Assembly: GCA_019703815.1 (NCBI GenBank)
Contig: AP023053.1
Span: forward strand, 172,995-236,994
Direction of reading: 5' to 3'
Source: Thaumasiovibrio occultus
Lineage (GTDB): Bacteria > Pseudomonadota > Gammaproteobacteria > Enterobacterales > Vibrionaceae
DNA: 64,000 bases
In this document: piece after piece, positions 1 through 8,688 of the stretch
Position numbering within the stretch: the first letter of the stretch is position 1
How the letters are laid out: the number at the start of each line of letters is the position of its first letter
Position numbers and translations under genes: made by a program
Notes under the pieces: generated by a model
What the model saw: the letters and a program-made list of their open reading frames with translations, nothing else
Told to the model about the DNA's origin: nothing
Database searches by the model: none

Positions 1-116
1 CAACAGATCTCAACGTCGATAGTTTGGTCATCACCCACAGCCCAGCGATATCGCAACATACAGCCAAGGGCGATAAGAACAAGAAAAGACGCGATAGAGA
101 AAAGATAAAGCAACAT
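1..116 (-). CDS. N-terminal part of an unknown membrane-anchored protein (cut by window edge)
   Basis: Reading leftwards from ATG at 116-114, the frame stays open to the window edge (38 codons). The start of the product is very hydrophobic (MLLYLFSIASF then LVLIALGCML), followed by an RYR positive cluster and an acidic stretch. This is a single membrane anchor or uncleaved signal. An AGGA lies about 10 bases upstream of the ATG. Too little is present to name a family. The gene lies in the same direction as the LysE-type exporter, about 76 bases downstream of that gene's stop. Confidence 0.5.
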   Translation of the reverse strand, partial: MLLYLFSIASFLVLIALGCMLRYRWAVGDDQTIDVEIC

Positions 117-192
117 CCTGGTTTCCTTTACGAGAATGACTAACGCGAGGGAGCAGCATGTTGCTGTATTACGGGATAATAAGTGCGGAAAA

Positions 193-807
193 CTACACGG
201 TCCAAACCACGCGAAGCGCTAACAGTATCAAAACTACGCCTGATAATCGATCAATCAGTTGCGCATGACGTTTCAGCGCATTGAACAGTAAACTGCTCGA
301 TAGCATCAAAGTCACAAACGTATACCACAGGCCATCGACAATCAGTGGCGTGGCGATGATCACCGCTTGGCTGCCAAGTGAGTCACCAAGGCTGACAAAC
401 TGACTAAACAGGGCGATAAAAAACAGCGCGATTTTCGGGCTCAGTAAGGAGATCATCAAGCCTTCACGGGCCGAGGCGATCACGCTGACCCGCTCGCCCG
501 ATTGCAAACGCTCGACAATGCCACCACGTGAACGCAGGGCGTTGTAGCCGAGCCATGCCAGATAGAGCGCACCGGCAATGGTGATCCCTTTAAACAGCAG
601 CGGGTATTTGGCTAACACTAACGCCAAGCCCAACACGGTTAAGGTGGCATAAACACCGATGCCTAAGGCATGAGCCCATGCCGTCGCAAACCCATTCACT
701 CGCCCGCCGGCCAAGCTGTGTTTCGCCACAATCGCCAAGCTCGGCCCCGGCGACATCGCCCCCAATAAACAGACCGCAAATAAAGAAAGCCAAATACTCA
801 GTGTCAT
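193..807 (-). CDS. LysE/RhtB-family amino-acid exporter
   Basis: Product of 204 residues, the usual length for LysE/RhtB exporters, inner-membrane proteins that export amino acids or derivatives. The N-terminal signature GAMSPGPSLAIVAKHSLAGG contains the family's conserved SPGP motif, and five to six hydrophobic segments follow. The ATG at 807 was chosen because AGGAGG sits a few bases upstream. A longer frame reaching 861 has no such signal. The gene stands alone on the minus strand. The substrate cannot be read from sequence: homoserine/threonine, lysine or cysteine exporters share this fold. Confidence 0.85.
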   Translation of the reverse strand: MTLSIWLSLFAVCLLGAMSPGPSLAIVAKHSLAGGRVNGFATAWAHALGIGVYATLTVLGLALVLAKYPLLFKGITIAGALYLAWLGYNALRSRGGIVERLQSGERVSVIASAREGLMISLLSPKIALFFIALFSQFVSLGDSLGSQAVIIATPLIVDGLWYTFVTLMLSSSLLFNALKRHAQLIDRLSGVVLILLALRVVWTV

Positions 808-944
808 AACTCCTCCTAGAAGCCCACACCCTATCACTAAGCAATAATGAGCTGAAATCACAATTGGTTATGGAAGCTATGATTTTAAATCATGATGTGT
901 TGCCGCGAAGGTTATGTACTTATACCCCGCTGGCAGTTCGCCCA

Positions 945-978
945 ATAAAACAAAGGGACAGCGCAATGGGCTGTCCCT
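945..978 (-). terminator. Terminator of the RND efflux operon
   Basis: Perfect 9-bp inverted repeat AGGGACAGC / GCTGTCCCT with a 7-base loop. On the minus strand it is followed by TTTGTTTTATT. It starts 26 bases past the RND pump stop codon, as expected of a Rho-independent terminator. Confidence 0.8.
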
Positions 979-1003
979 GAGGAGGGAAGGCGTGGTTGGT
1001 GGG

Positions 1004-4000
1004 TTATGCCAAACGCGCTTCGCAGTCAGGTGCGGTGACCTCTTTCGACACCACCAAATACATGGTCGGCAACACAAACAACGTAAACACCGTACCGATG
1101 ATCATGCCCGCCACCAAAATGATACCAATACTGTTACGCGCTTCTGCCCCCGCGCCGGTGACCAACACCAAAGGGAAGTGGCCCAATACCGTGGCGGCGG
1201 TCGTCATTAAAATAGGGCGCAGTCTGAGCTTAGCGCTTTCGATCACCGCGTCGTATTTGCGATAGCCTTCTTGTTGCAGCTCGTTGGCAAATTCGGTGAT
1301 TAAAATACCGTTTTTCGCCACCAAGCCGACCAGCGTGACAAAGCCAATCTGGGCGTAAATGTTCATGGTGGTTAGCCCTAAAAACGCGAACATCATGCCG
1401 CCTGCCAGCGCTAGCGGTACTGATCCGAGCAGCACCACCAAGGGTGAGCGGAAGCTGTTAAATTGAACGGATAGCACCATATACACCACGAACAATGCGA
1501 CCGCGAGCACCGAGAGCAGGCTGTTGCCTTCTTGGCGCAGTTGGCGTGAACTGCCGGCATAGTTGACCTGATAGCCCTGCGGTAAAATTTCTGCGGCCGC
1601 TTGCTCTAACGCGCTTAACGCCAGATCTGGGGTCACCCCTGGGATCAAACCGCCTAAGATGCGAAATGCATTGAGCTGATTAAAGCGACTCGCACTGCGC
1701 ACGCTCACTGTCTGCTCAAGGCTTGCGATACTGCTCAATGGCACAAACTCGCCGCTTGGGGTTTTGATTTGAAGTGTCAGCAGGGCATCGCTGCCAGTCA
1801 GCATGGTTTCATCCACTTGCGGGATCACGCGATACGCTTTTCCGCTGCTGTCATAACGGGTGACTTCTTGCTCAGACACCAACAAGGCGATTTGATCGGT
1901 CACCGCTTTTGTTGTCAGCCCCAAGTCCATCATTTTATTGCTGTCAAAATTGAGCTCAGAGTGCGGCATATCCACCTTGAGATCGGTATCGACGAACATA
2001 AACATGCCGCTTTGGTGCGCTGCGTCGAGCAGTTGGTAAGCGTATTGCGACATGTTGGCGTAACTGTCTTGCGACTGGATCACCATCTCGACATCAAACT
2101 GGCCCGCCGTCGGCAACGGCATTGGCGCGGTTGGATACACACGCAGCCCCGTGACGTCTTTTAAGGTGAAATAGATCTCTTGCAAAATGTCGGTGGCCGA
2201 GAAGTCTCGGTCTTCATACGGGACAAAGTTGATCCCACTAAAGCCGCCAGACTCCGACACGGTTTGCCAAATCATATCGATGCCCTCGATATGTTGCAGC
2301 GAGTCTACCGCTTCGCGCATAAACTGATTGCTGTAAGCGAGCGAGCCGCCGGAAGGCGCTTCTGAGATCACGAACAGCAGGCTTTGATCTTCGACTGGGG
2401 CGAGCTCTTTTTGTGAAAACAGATAAAAAGGCACCGTTAGTAGCGACAAGATCACCGCCGCTGTCAGTAAGACTTTGCGATAGATAAACGCGGTTTTCAG
2501 GCCGTTTTCGTAACGATTGGCAAGCTTATCAAACGCCTTGTTGACCCACAGCGTCATGCGGCTTTCTTTGCCTTTTTCCTGTGACACGTAGGCGCTCATG
2601 ATCGGCGACAGCGTAATGGCGACAACGCCAGAGAACAATACGGCAATCGCGAGCGTAAAGGCGAACTCTTTAAACAGGGCGCCCGATAAGCCACTGACAA
2701 AGCCAATGGGTGCAAACACCAAAGCTAGGGTGATGGTCATGGAAAAAATCGGACGCAGCAGTTCACGCGAGCTGATCAACGCCGCTTCAATGCGTCCTTT
2801 GCCGTCACGCATATGGCGCGCCACGTTTTCTACCACCACGATGGCATCATCGACCACCAAGCCAACGGATAGCACGATGGCCAATATCGTCAGCAAGTTC
2901 AGGGAAAAGCCGGCAATCAGCATTGCCGCCGTACTACCAAGGATTGAAATCGGGATGGTGACTAGTGGTACCAGCGCGGTACGAAACGAGCCCATCAGCA
3001 GCAAAATCACTAACCCAACCAGCAATACAGTTTCAACTAGGGTGGTGAAGATCTCTTTTAGCGCATCGCGCATATACTGAGTGCCGTCAAAGCCGATGGT
3101 CACGGCGGTGCCTTCTGGCAGCCTTGCATTAATGGTGGCCAGTTGCTCGTACAAGGCATCGCCAATCGCGATTTCGTTCGAGCCCGGTGAGGTGATCACT
3201 CCAATAAACACCGACTCATTGCGATCAAGACGGGCGGAGTCCGCGCCGCGATCTTCACCAAGTTCAATACGGGCGATATCGCCAAGAGAGACAAACCCAT
3301 CGTCGCTTTTACGCACGATCAGCTGACGAAAATCATCGGTGGTTTGTTGCAGCGCGTTACTCATGATACTGATGTTCTGGCTTGCGCTTTCTACACTGCC
3401 GAGCGACGCAATTACGTTGTTCTCGTACAGCGCTTGATGCACTTCGCTGGCACCAATATTGAGGCTGGCCATTTTGACCGGATCAAGCCACACGCGGATC
3501 GCCGGCTTTCTGCCTCCTAAAATATCCGCGCTCTGCACGCCTTCGACGGAGGCCAACCAAGGGGTGACATCGCGCGCTAAAAAGTCAGTCAGCGTGGGGC
3601 GATCCATGGTTTCACTGGTGACGTTTAGGTAAAACGTTGCGCCAGGTCTGTCGACGCGAGCGACGGTCACGCTCGGGTTTTGTGCCCCTTCTGGCAGTTC
3701 GTAAGCAATTTGGCTTAAGCGCGAGTTAAGCTCGGACAAGGCATCCGTGCTGTTTTGATTGAGTTTTAGCCACACGGTGACTTTACTCATGCCCGCCGTG
3801 GTAGTGGAGTCGACATAGTCAACGCCGGGCACGCTCATGGCGACGCGCTCAATGGGCTCGGTGACAAAGCCTTTCACCACATCGGCCGAGACCCCGACGT
3901 ACTCGGTCTGGATCACCAGTGATGAGCTTTCAATTTGGGGGAATTGCGAAATGGGTAAGCGCAATGATGCCATTGCTCCAGCGATAATGATCACCAAAGA

Positions 4001-4045
4001 GACCACGATGGCGAGCACCGGCTTTTTGACAAATATGTCCATCAT
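1004..4045 (-). CDS. RND (HAE1-type) multidrug efflux permease
   Basis: Product of 1013 residues, typical of AcrB/VexB-type inner-membrane pumps. The N-terminus MMDIFVKKPVLAIVVSLVII is the classic first membrane helix. The fourth helix carries GLVVDDAIVVVENV, whose paired aspartates form the proton relay. A second set of helices lies near the C-terminus (GLVAKNGILITEFAN). The start ATG overlaps the adaptor's TAA by one base (TAATG), so the two genes are translationally coupled. No outer-membrane factor gene is present, so a shared TolC is presumably used. Control is probably by the divergent TetR gene. Substrates are unknown. Confidence 0.92.
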   Translation of the reverse strand: MMDIFVKKPVLAIVVSLVIIIAGAMASLRLPISQFPQIESSSLVIQTEYVGVSADVVKGFVTEPIERVAMSVPGVDYVDSTTTAGMSKVTVWLKLNQNSTDALSELNSRLSQIAYELPEGAQNPSVTVARVDRPGATFYLNVTSETMDRPTLTDFLARDVTPWLASVEGVQSADILGGRKPAIRVWLDPVKMASLNIGASEVHQALYENNVIASLGSVESASQNISIMSNALQQTTDDFRQLIVRKSDDGFVSLGDIARIELGEDRGADSARLDRNESVFIGVITSPGSNEIAIGDALYEQLATINARLPEGTAVTIGFDGTQYMRDALKEIFTTLVETVLLVGLVILLLMGSFRTALVPLVTIPISILGSTAAMLIAGFSLNLLTILAIVLSVGLVVDDAIVVVENVARHMRDGKGRIEAALISSRELLRPIFSMTITLALVFAPIGFVSGLSGALFKEFAFTLAIAVLFSGVVAITLSPIMSAYVSQEKGKESRMTLWVNKAFDKLANRYENGLKTAFIYRKVLLTAAVILSLLTVPFYLFSQKELAPVEDQSLLFVISEAPSGGSLAYSNQFMREAVDSLQHIEGIDMIWQTVSESGGFSGINFVPYEDRDFSATDILQEIYFTLKDVTGLRVYPTAPMPLPTAGQFDVEMVIQSQDSYANMSQYAYQLLDAAHQSGMFMFVDTDLKVDMPHSELNFDSNKMMDLGLTTKAVTDQIALLVSEQEVTRYDSSGKAYRVIPQVDETMLTGSDALLTLQIKTPSGEFVPLSSIASLEQTVSVRSASRFNQLNAFRILGGLIPGVTPDLALSALEQAAAEILPQGYQVNYAGSSRQLRQEGNSLLSVLAVALFVVYMVLSVQFNSFRSPLVVLLGSVPLALAGGMMFAFLGLTTMNIYAQIGFVTLVGLVAKNGILITEFANELQQEGYRKYDAVIESAKLRLRPILMTTAATVLGHFPLVLVTGAGAEARNSIGIILVAGMIIGTVFTLFVLPTMYLVVSKEVTAPDCEARLA

Positions 4046-5178
4046 TACTCTCCCGTTGCCGCGATCAGGGCAGGGGAAGTCTGGGTGTTTCTTACACGCA
4101 CCAACAAGCCTTCGTAAAGTTTAAACGCACCGGCGGCGGCAATCAGTTCGCCCGCTTCAACCCCTTGGGTGATCAGCTTATTGCCGTTCACTTCCGCCAT
4201 CACTTGTACCGGTAAACGGTGTGCGCGATAGGTGCCCGATTCATTCTCGTTGGCGGCTAATTTCATCACGTAAGCGCCGTACATATCTTGATTTACTGCC
4301 ACTGCTGGCACTTGATACACAGTGTGGTTATCGCTGATCGGGATCAGTAGTTCTAGCGGCATATTCGGGGTGTAGTGGGCGAGATTTCGGTCAATTTCCG
4401 CACGGTATTTCAAGCTGCGGGTGGTGTCTGAGATCTGGGTATCTTTGGCAATAATATGAGCGACTTGATACGACGATGCACCTAAGGCGTCAATATTGCG
4501 CACGCGCACCGAGGCGTTGATGGCAAGCTCTGGGTAGAACTGTGGCACACTGAACTCAATCCAGATCTTATCGCTGTTGCCGACAAAGTTCGTGATTAGT
4601 TGATTGGCCGACACATAATCGCCTTGTTTAAGATCGTGCAAACCCATGATCCCATCGAACGGGGCGGTCACGGTTTTTTTGGCAATCACGGCTTGTAGAG
4701 ATTCGATTTCAGACTGGATAACAATCAGATCGGCATAGGCTTGATCATACTTTTCACGGCTGATCGCGTTGCTCGCTAGCAATTGCTTGTAGCGGTTGAA
4801 CACCGAACGCGCATGGCGCTCGCGGGCTCTGGCTGATTTAATCCGTGCTTGCTCTTCTGCAATATTGAGCTGGAATAACACGTCGCCCTTGCTGGCGCTG
4901 CCGCCAGCCGGTGTGCCGACTAGCGCCACCTTGCCAGACAATTCTGTAAACAGCTCGGTGTGAAGTGGTGAGCGAGCACTGCCAAGCACGCTGACGGTTG
5001 GGGTGTGCTCTGAGATCTCCACTTCTGTTGCATCAACCACTTCATAGTGCTCGGGAAAGGAGGCCGCCATCTCGATGGCGGACGTGATTTCAACGTACTT
5101 GTAATATCCCAAGCCGCCGATCACGGCGCTGACACCAATTAGCATGATCAGCCATGCACTGTAAGAAGGTTTTTTCAT
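4045..5178 (-). CDS. Periplasmic adaptor (membrane fusion protein) of RND pump
   Basis: Product of 377 residues. A single N-terminal hydrophobic helix (SAWLIMLIGVSAVIGGLGYY) anchors it in the inner membrane with no lipobox. Then follow the first barrel strand (VSVLGSARSPLHTELFTELSG), a coiled-coil hairpin rich in A, E, K and R, and a lipoyl half-motif (KKTVTAPFDGIMGLHDLKQGD), in the order seen in HlyD/AcrA-type adaptors. ATG at 5178 is preferred over the in-frame GTG at 5187 because GGTGAG lies about 8 bases upstream. It links the RND permease to an outer-membrane channel. Confidence 0.9.
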   Translation of the reverse strand: MKKPSYSAWLIMLIGVSAVIGGLGYYKYVEITSAIEMAASFPEHYEVVDATEVEISEHTPTVSVLGSARSPLHTELFTELSGKVALVGTPAGGSASKGDVLFQLNIAEEQARIKSARARERHARSVFNRYKQLLASNAISREKYDQAYADLIVIQSEIESLQAVIAKKTVTAPFDGIMGLHDLKQGDYVSANQLITNFVGNSDKIWIEFSVPQFYPELAINASVRVRNIDALGASSYQVAHIIAKDTQISDTTRSLKYRAEIDRNLAHYTPNMPLELLIPISDNHTVYQVPAVAVNQDMYGAYVMKLAANENESGTYRAHRLPVQVMAEVNGNKLITQGVEAGELIAAAGAFKLYEGLLVRVRNTQTSPALIAATGE

Positions 5179-5262
5179 TGTATTCACTCACCATTAATCC
5201 GTGGATATCGGCATTCGAACGCTGTTCTAATGGTGCGGGTATCCTAAATGATTGTGGAATTT

Positions 5263-5430
5263 TGTCAAACTGACAGGTTTGTATTTAAGGTGATCGCATG
5301 AGGTTGAATTGAGCCTAAATCCTTTTATTTCAATTGGATATGTTATGTGTTGTTGCGAGAAAATTAAATCAATTGACAACTTTTTGGGTTTAGTGACAAG
5401 TCACTTGATGTAGATTGACTCACGCGAGTC
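5263..5430. promoter_or_regulatory. Candidate TetR operators in the divergent efflux promoter region
   Basis: Three separate perfect inverted repeats lie in the gap between the adaptor gene and the divergent tetR: TGTCA-AAC-TGACA (5263-5275), GTGAC-AA-GTCAC (5393-5404) and GACTC-ACGC-GAGTC (5417-5430). TetR-family regulators usually bind palindromes of this size next to their own gene, so these are plausible operators for the pump and for autoregulation. Which of them is bound cannot be told. A TTGACA at 5373-5378 has no convincing -10 partner. Confidence 0.45.
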
Positions 5431-5475
5431 TATTCATTAGCATTTGTGGCAGATTAACTTGCATAAAGAGGCGTT

Positions 5476-6201
5476 ATGCCTGCACCTAAGTTCACCATTG
5501 CGGAACAAGAGCAGCTTATTCTTGATGCTGCGGTTCACTGTATCCTCGATACCTCTCTGCTTGATTTCAAAATGTCGGCGATTGCTAAGCACGCGGGTCT
5601 GTCGATGGGATCGGTCTATAAGCATATTCATTCGAAAGAAGATGTGCTGGTGGCGCTGTCTGTGCGGCTAGATCAACAAGCATTGGGCGTGATTAACACC
5701 TTGCTGGCGTTGCCGTATTCGCTGCCATCGAAAATCGTCGCATTGCATTTGGTCTCGGAAGAGGCGATGTATCTCTATCCGTTTAGTTATCAGTTGTTGA
5801 CCTTGCTTAACAGCAAAGACTTACGTGCCAAAGCGTCTGAAAAGTGGCTTGGCAAACATGCCCAAGTGTCGCGTGAGATTGGCAAGTTATTTGAAAATGC
5901 GCTGGCAGATGCGGTGCAAAATGAAGAGCTATTGTGCACCGGTGAAGATAAAGAAGCGTTGATTGAAGAATTTATGCTGCTGCATTGGGCGGTGAACAGC
6001 GGTTATCCGCAAATCGTGAACTACCCCTATGAGCTGCACGATAAGTGGCAGGGCATGCAAGAGCCATCGCCGCTGTCGCTTGATCATCCGCTACTGCGGG
6101 CGTCGATTCGGATGACCAACAGCTATCACTGGCGCGAGCCGGTTACCCGTGAAGTGTTAGTACAAATCGAACAAGAGCTGGTGGCACTGGGGTTACGCTA
6201 G
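5476..6201 (+). CDS. TetR-family transcriptional regulator of the RND operon
   Basis: Product of 241 residues. The N-terminal helix-turn-helix is clear: a helix DAAVHCILDT, then MSAIAKHAGLSMGSVYKHIHSKEDVL, the TetR recognition pattern. The larger C-terminal part is the variable ligand-binding and dimerisation domain. ATG at 5476 has AAGAGG about 6 bases upstream. It is transcribed away from the RND/adaptor pair with palindromes between them, the usual arrangement of a local efflux repressor. The inducer is unknown. Confidence 0.88.
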   Translation: MPAPKFTIAEQEQLILDAAVHCILDTSLLDFKMSAIAKHAGLSMGSVYKHIHSKEDVLVALSVRLDQQALGVINTLLALPYSLPSKIVALHLVSEEAMYLYPFSYQLLTLLNSKDLRAKASEKWLGKHAQVSREIGKLFENALADAVQNEELLCTGEDKEALIEEFMLLHWAVNSGYPQIVNYPYELHDKWQGMQEPSPLSLDHPLLRASIRMTNSYHWREPVTREVLVQIEQELVALGLR

Positions 6202-6422
6202 CCCGCTCGTTTGAAGCTAGGCCGTAGCTTATTTGGCGCTCTGCCTGCGCGTTTTCCTTTCGTCTTTCCCTTTCAGGCCATCGCTGTGATGGCTTGAACG
6301 CGTTGGTTATTGTGTGAATCTTGCCGAGTATCTTTAACGCCCGCCCCAATTTGTTTTCTCGCACTCTTATACTGCCATCAACAGGTAGGCAACAATCTCC
6401 AAAAAGTCAGAGGACAATCGCT

Positions 6423-7190
6423 GTGCAGCAACACATTCTCGCCACGTTAGCGCGCATTGAGCGTGAACATCAGGTACGTATTTTGTATGCCTGTGAAGCG
6501 GGCAGCCGTGCCTCGGGGCTGGCATCGGCGGACAGTGACTATGATGTGCGTTTTATTTACGTGCACGAGAGCGAATGGTATTTGCGTGTCGATCACGAGC
6601 AGTGCCGCGATGTGATTGAGTTGCCGATTGACGACGCGCTAGATGTGAGCGGTTGGGATTTGAAAAAAACGCTGAAACTGCTGAAAAAATCCAATCCGTC
6701 GCTGATGGAATGGATGGGATCGCCGATGGTTTATCGCAGTGATCGAGCCTTTATCGCCGCTTTTAAACAGCTTATCGCACAGGCTTTTTCGCCTAAAGTG
6801 TGTTTTCACCACTATGCCAATATGGCGAAAGGCAATCAGCGCAACTTGTCTACCACACCGACGTTAAAACGGTACTTCTATATTCTGCGCCCTTTGTTGG
6901 CAATGGAGTGGATAGCGCAAGGCCGAGGGCTGGTGCCGAGTGAGTTTGCCGTATTGGTAGAGCAGTTGGTCACCGATCCTGAATTAGTCAGCGCTATTGA
7001 TGGCTTGATTGCGCATAAACAACAAGGCAGCGATGCCAAGTGGTGTGTGGAGCCACTCAATGCCTTCATCGAAGCAGAGCTAGCACGGTTTGCCGCTGCA
7101 ACGCCAACGCTTGATCTGGGCGCGGGAGACTACCGTGTGATCAACCGGTTTTTCCTTGATGTATTGCAGGGGAAGTACACAGAACAATAG
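6423..7190 (+). CDS. YcgL/RlaP-type nucleotidyltransferase
   Basis: Product of 255 residues. The DNA-polymerase-beta-like active site is visible near the N-terminus: AGSRASGLASADSDYDVRF, with the G-S motif and metal-binding D-x-D. The next part (MEWMGSPMVYRSD) and a helical C-terminus match the predicted nucleotidyltransferase family COG3541. The GTG at 6423 was chosen because AGAGGA lies about 8 bases before it. An in-frame ATG at 6321 lacks a ribosome site. It is followed 23 bases later by a macrodomain gene, suggesting joint work on a nucleotide or ADP-ribose substrate. The substrate is unknown. Confidence 0.8.
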   Translation: MQQHILATLARIEREHQVRILYACEAGSRASGLASADSDYDVRFIYVHESEWYLRVDHEQCRDVIELPIDDALDVSGWDLKKTLKLLKKSNPSLMEWMGSPMVYRSDRAFIAAFKQLIAQAFSPKVCFHHYANMAKGNQRNLSTTPTLKRYFYILRPLLAMEWIAQGRGLVPSEFAVLVEQLVTDPELVSAIDGLIAHKQQGSDAKWCVEPLNAFIEAELARFAAATPTLDLGAGDYRVINRFFLDVLQGKYTEQ

Positions 7191-7213
7191 AGTTACAGCG
7201 GGATCACAAAGAA

Positions 7214-7681
7214 ATGGATATCGAACTAGTTAAAGGCGATTTGCTGGAGCAAGAGGTGGAGGTGATCGTCAATGCATGGAATCGCAATATTATTCCGTGG
7301 TGGTTGTTATTGCCCCAAGGTGTTTCCGGCGCAATCAAGAAACACGCAGGTTATGCGCCGTTTAAAGAAATTGGCCGCATGGGCGCGATCCCGTTAGGGC
7401 AAGCGCGCGAAACCTCGGCAGGAAAATTGGCGTACCAGTCGATCATTCATGTCGCCGGGATCAACATGTTTTGGTGTGCGACGCATTATTCCGTGACGCA
7501 ATCGGTGGTGAACGCGATGAATATCGTTAACCAAAAGGGCTATCAGAGCGTGGCATTTCCGCTGATTGGTGCAGGTTCGGGTAATCGAAGCGAAGCGTGG
7601 TCACTCAATCTAATGCAGCAAACCTTCGCCAATATTGAAAGCAACGCCCGAGTCGTGCTGGTGCAATACCAGAAAAGGTAG
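7214..7681 (+). CDS. Macrodomain protein (probable ADP-ribose binding or hydrolase)
   Basis: Product of 155 residues, a single macrodomain. MDIELVKGDLLEQEVEVIVN is the first strand with the conserved G-D and the start of VNAWN, where most macrodomains have VNAAN. A later glycine-rich loop (FPLIGAGSGNRSEAW) is the phosphate-binding part. The family binds ADP-ribose or its derivatives, and some members remove it from proteins or RNA. It lies 23 bases after the nucleotidyltransferase gene on the same strand, probably in one transcript. The W in place of A in the N-A-A-N motif and the inserted IIPWWLLLPQ segment are unusual, so hydrolase activity is uncertain. Confidence 0.8.
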   Translation: MDIELVKGDLLEQEVEVIVNAWNRNIIPWWLLLPQGVSGAIKKHAGYAPFKEIGRMGAIPLGQARETSAGKLAYQSIIHVAGINMFWCATHYSVTQSVVNAMNIVNQKGYQSVAFPLIGAGSGNRSEAWSLNLMQQTFANIESNARVVLVQYQKR

Positions 7682-7837
7682 ACTAATTGCGCTTGTCTTT
7701 TAGGCTTGGAAAATGAGTATATTGATGTGGTTAAAGATCCGGTATTCAAATGTAGTGCGTTAATTTCGACATGTTTAACACTTATTCCAATCAATTACGC
7801 TTCAAATCAGTTGCGGATTTTATGGGGCTCCACATAA

Positions 7838-8197
7838 ATGAAGTTCAGTAGAGTATTTAAAGAAACAAGATTACTTTGGCCTCGTGAAATTGTAATTTCA
7901 GACGGGGAACTGCGCCCTGACAATGGTGGGTATTTTCCTCAGCTTCGTAAGGCTTGGGATCGCGCTGAAGAAAGAGTGGAATCATGGAGCGATTGGCACC
8001 AATTAATGGTTTGGTGTATGTACTGCGGTTTGCATAAATTGGCTCGAGAGGCGTTAGAGAGAAGCGAAGACACTATTCGCATCCAACAGATAGATAAAAG
8101 ATATGTTCAACGTCGATTTGAAGAACACCTATTTTCAGATGGTTGCGGTTACGGTCGCCGAATGAGGCGCGCATATGTTAACGATCTTAAGCGATAA
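7838..8197 (+). CDS. Hypothetical protein, unrecognised
   Basis: Product of 119 residues, rich in R, E and W and without signal or membrane helix, probably cytoplasmic. A helical middle part (SDWHQLMVWCMYCGLHKLAREALERSE) looks like a helix pair. The C-terminus is strongly basic. I recognise no family. It stands 156 bases after the macrodomain gene with a weak ribosome site (GGGG at about -14). The AT-richer codon choice around its start differs from the preceding two genes, which could mean separate ancestry. Confidence 0.55.
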   Translation: MKFSRVFKETRLLWPREIVISDGELRPDNGGYFPQLRKAWDRAEERVESWSDWHQLMVWCMYCGLHKLAREALERSEDTIRIQQIDKRYVQRRFEEHLFSDGCGYGRRMRRAYVNDLKR

Positions 8198-8637
8198 CGA
8201 CGGATGGTTTGTTGCACCGGTAGCTTCTCAACGGGTTATGAATAGCAAGAATTGAGGCAGTTTTGGGCGAGTAGGTAAGTGCATTGTGTTACTACATAAG
8301 GTGTAAAGAGGGGGAGCACTCTCAATGCTAATTCCGCACCATTGTTGTGCTTTCAGTTAAACGCTAGTGCAAATATCCTAACATAAAAAACGGCACAAGC
8401 CGGAGCTAGTGCCGCTAACCTCCAAAGTTATCTGACGAGCACGTTCTTTAAACGAATTAAACCGGAGATGTTAGAGACACTCTATCGGCGCAGCGTTTGG
8501 GGTACAAATGCTTTTGAGTTTTCTGTCGATAAGCGTCGCAGTTTTTCTGCTCAATTGGGCTTGCTGCTACTTCGTGACAAGGGGTTATGTATTTGGGGAT
8601 CAACGTAGTTAAAGCCACACCCGCATCCAGATAACAA
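8198..8637. other. 440-base region without a recognisable gene
   Basis: No frame on either strand looks coding. The only clear structure is the minus-strand hairpin at 8385-8414, listed separately. Integron-type attC cores were looked for and not found. Confidence 0.5.
8385..8414 (-). terminator. Orphan Rho-independent terminator; may end a small transcript
   Basis: CGGCAC (8391-8396) pairs with GTGCCG (8409-8414), with further partial pairing inside. On the minus strand the stem is followed by six T. The fructose operon already has its own terminator at 8638-8670, so this second one has no gene to serve. A minus-strand transcript starting between about 8420 and 8630 is possible, but I found only weak promoter matches. 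Confidence 0.5.
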
Positions 8638-8670
8638 AACAGCCCTTAAAGTATGACCGCAAGGGCTGTT
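8638..8670 (-). terminator. Terminator of fruBKA
   Basis: Perfect 10-bp inverted repeat AACAGCCCTT / AAGGGCTGTT with a 13-base loop, 18 bases past the fruA stop. The minus strand continues with TTGTTAT after the stem's own T residues. Confidence 0.85.
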
Positions 8671-8688
8671 GTTACTTAGAAGCGGCTG

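Noticed and set aside
2598-3326. Plus-strand frames opposite the RND pump
   Set aside because: Shadow frames of a high-GC coding sequence; no motifs and no start signals.
8340-8520. Integron attC-like cores near GTTAAAC and the CGGCAC hairpin
   Set aside because: No matching pair of RYYYAAC and GTTRRRY cores at the right spacing and no gene cassette structure; the hairpin with a T-run is better read as a terminator.
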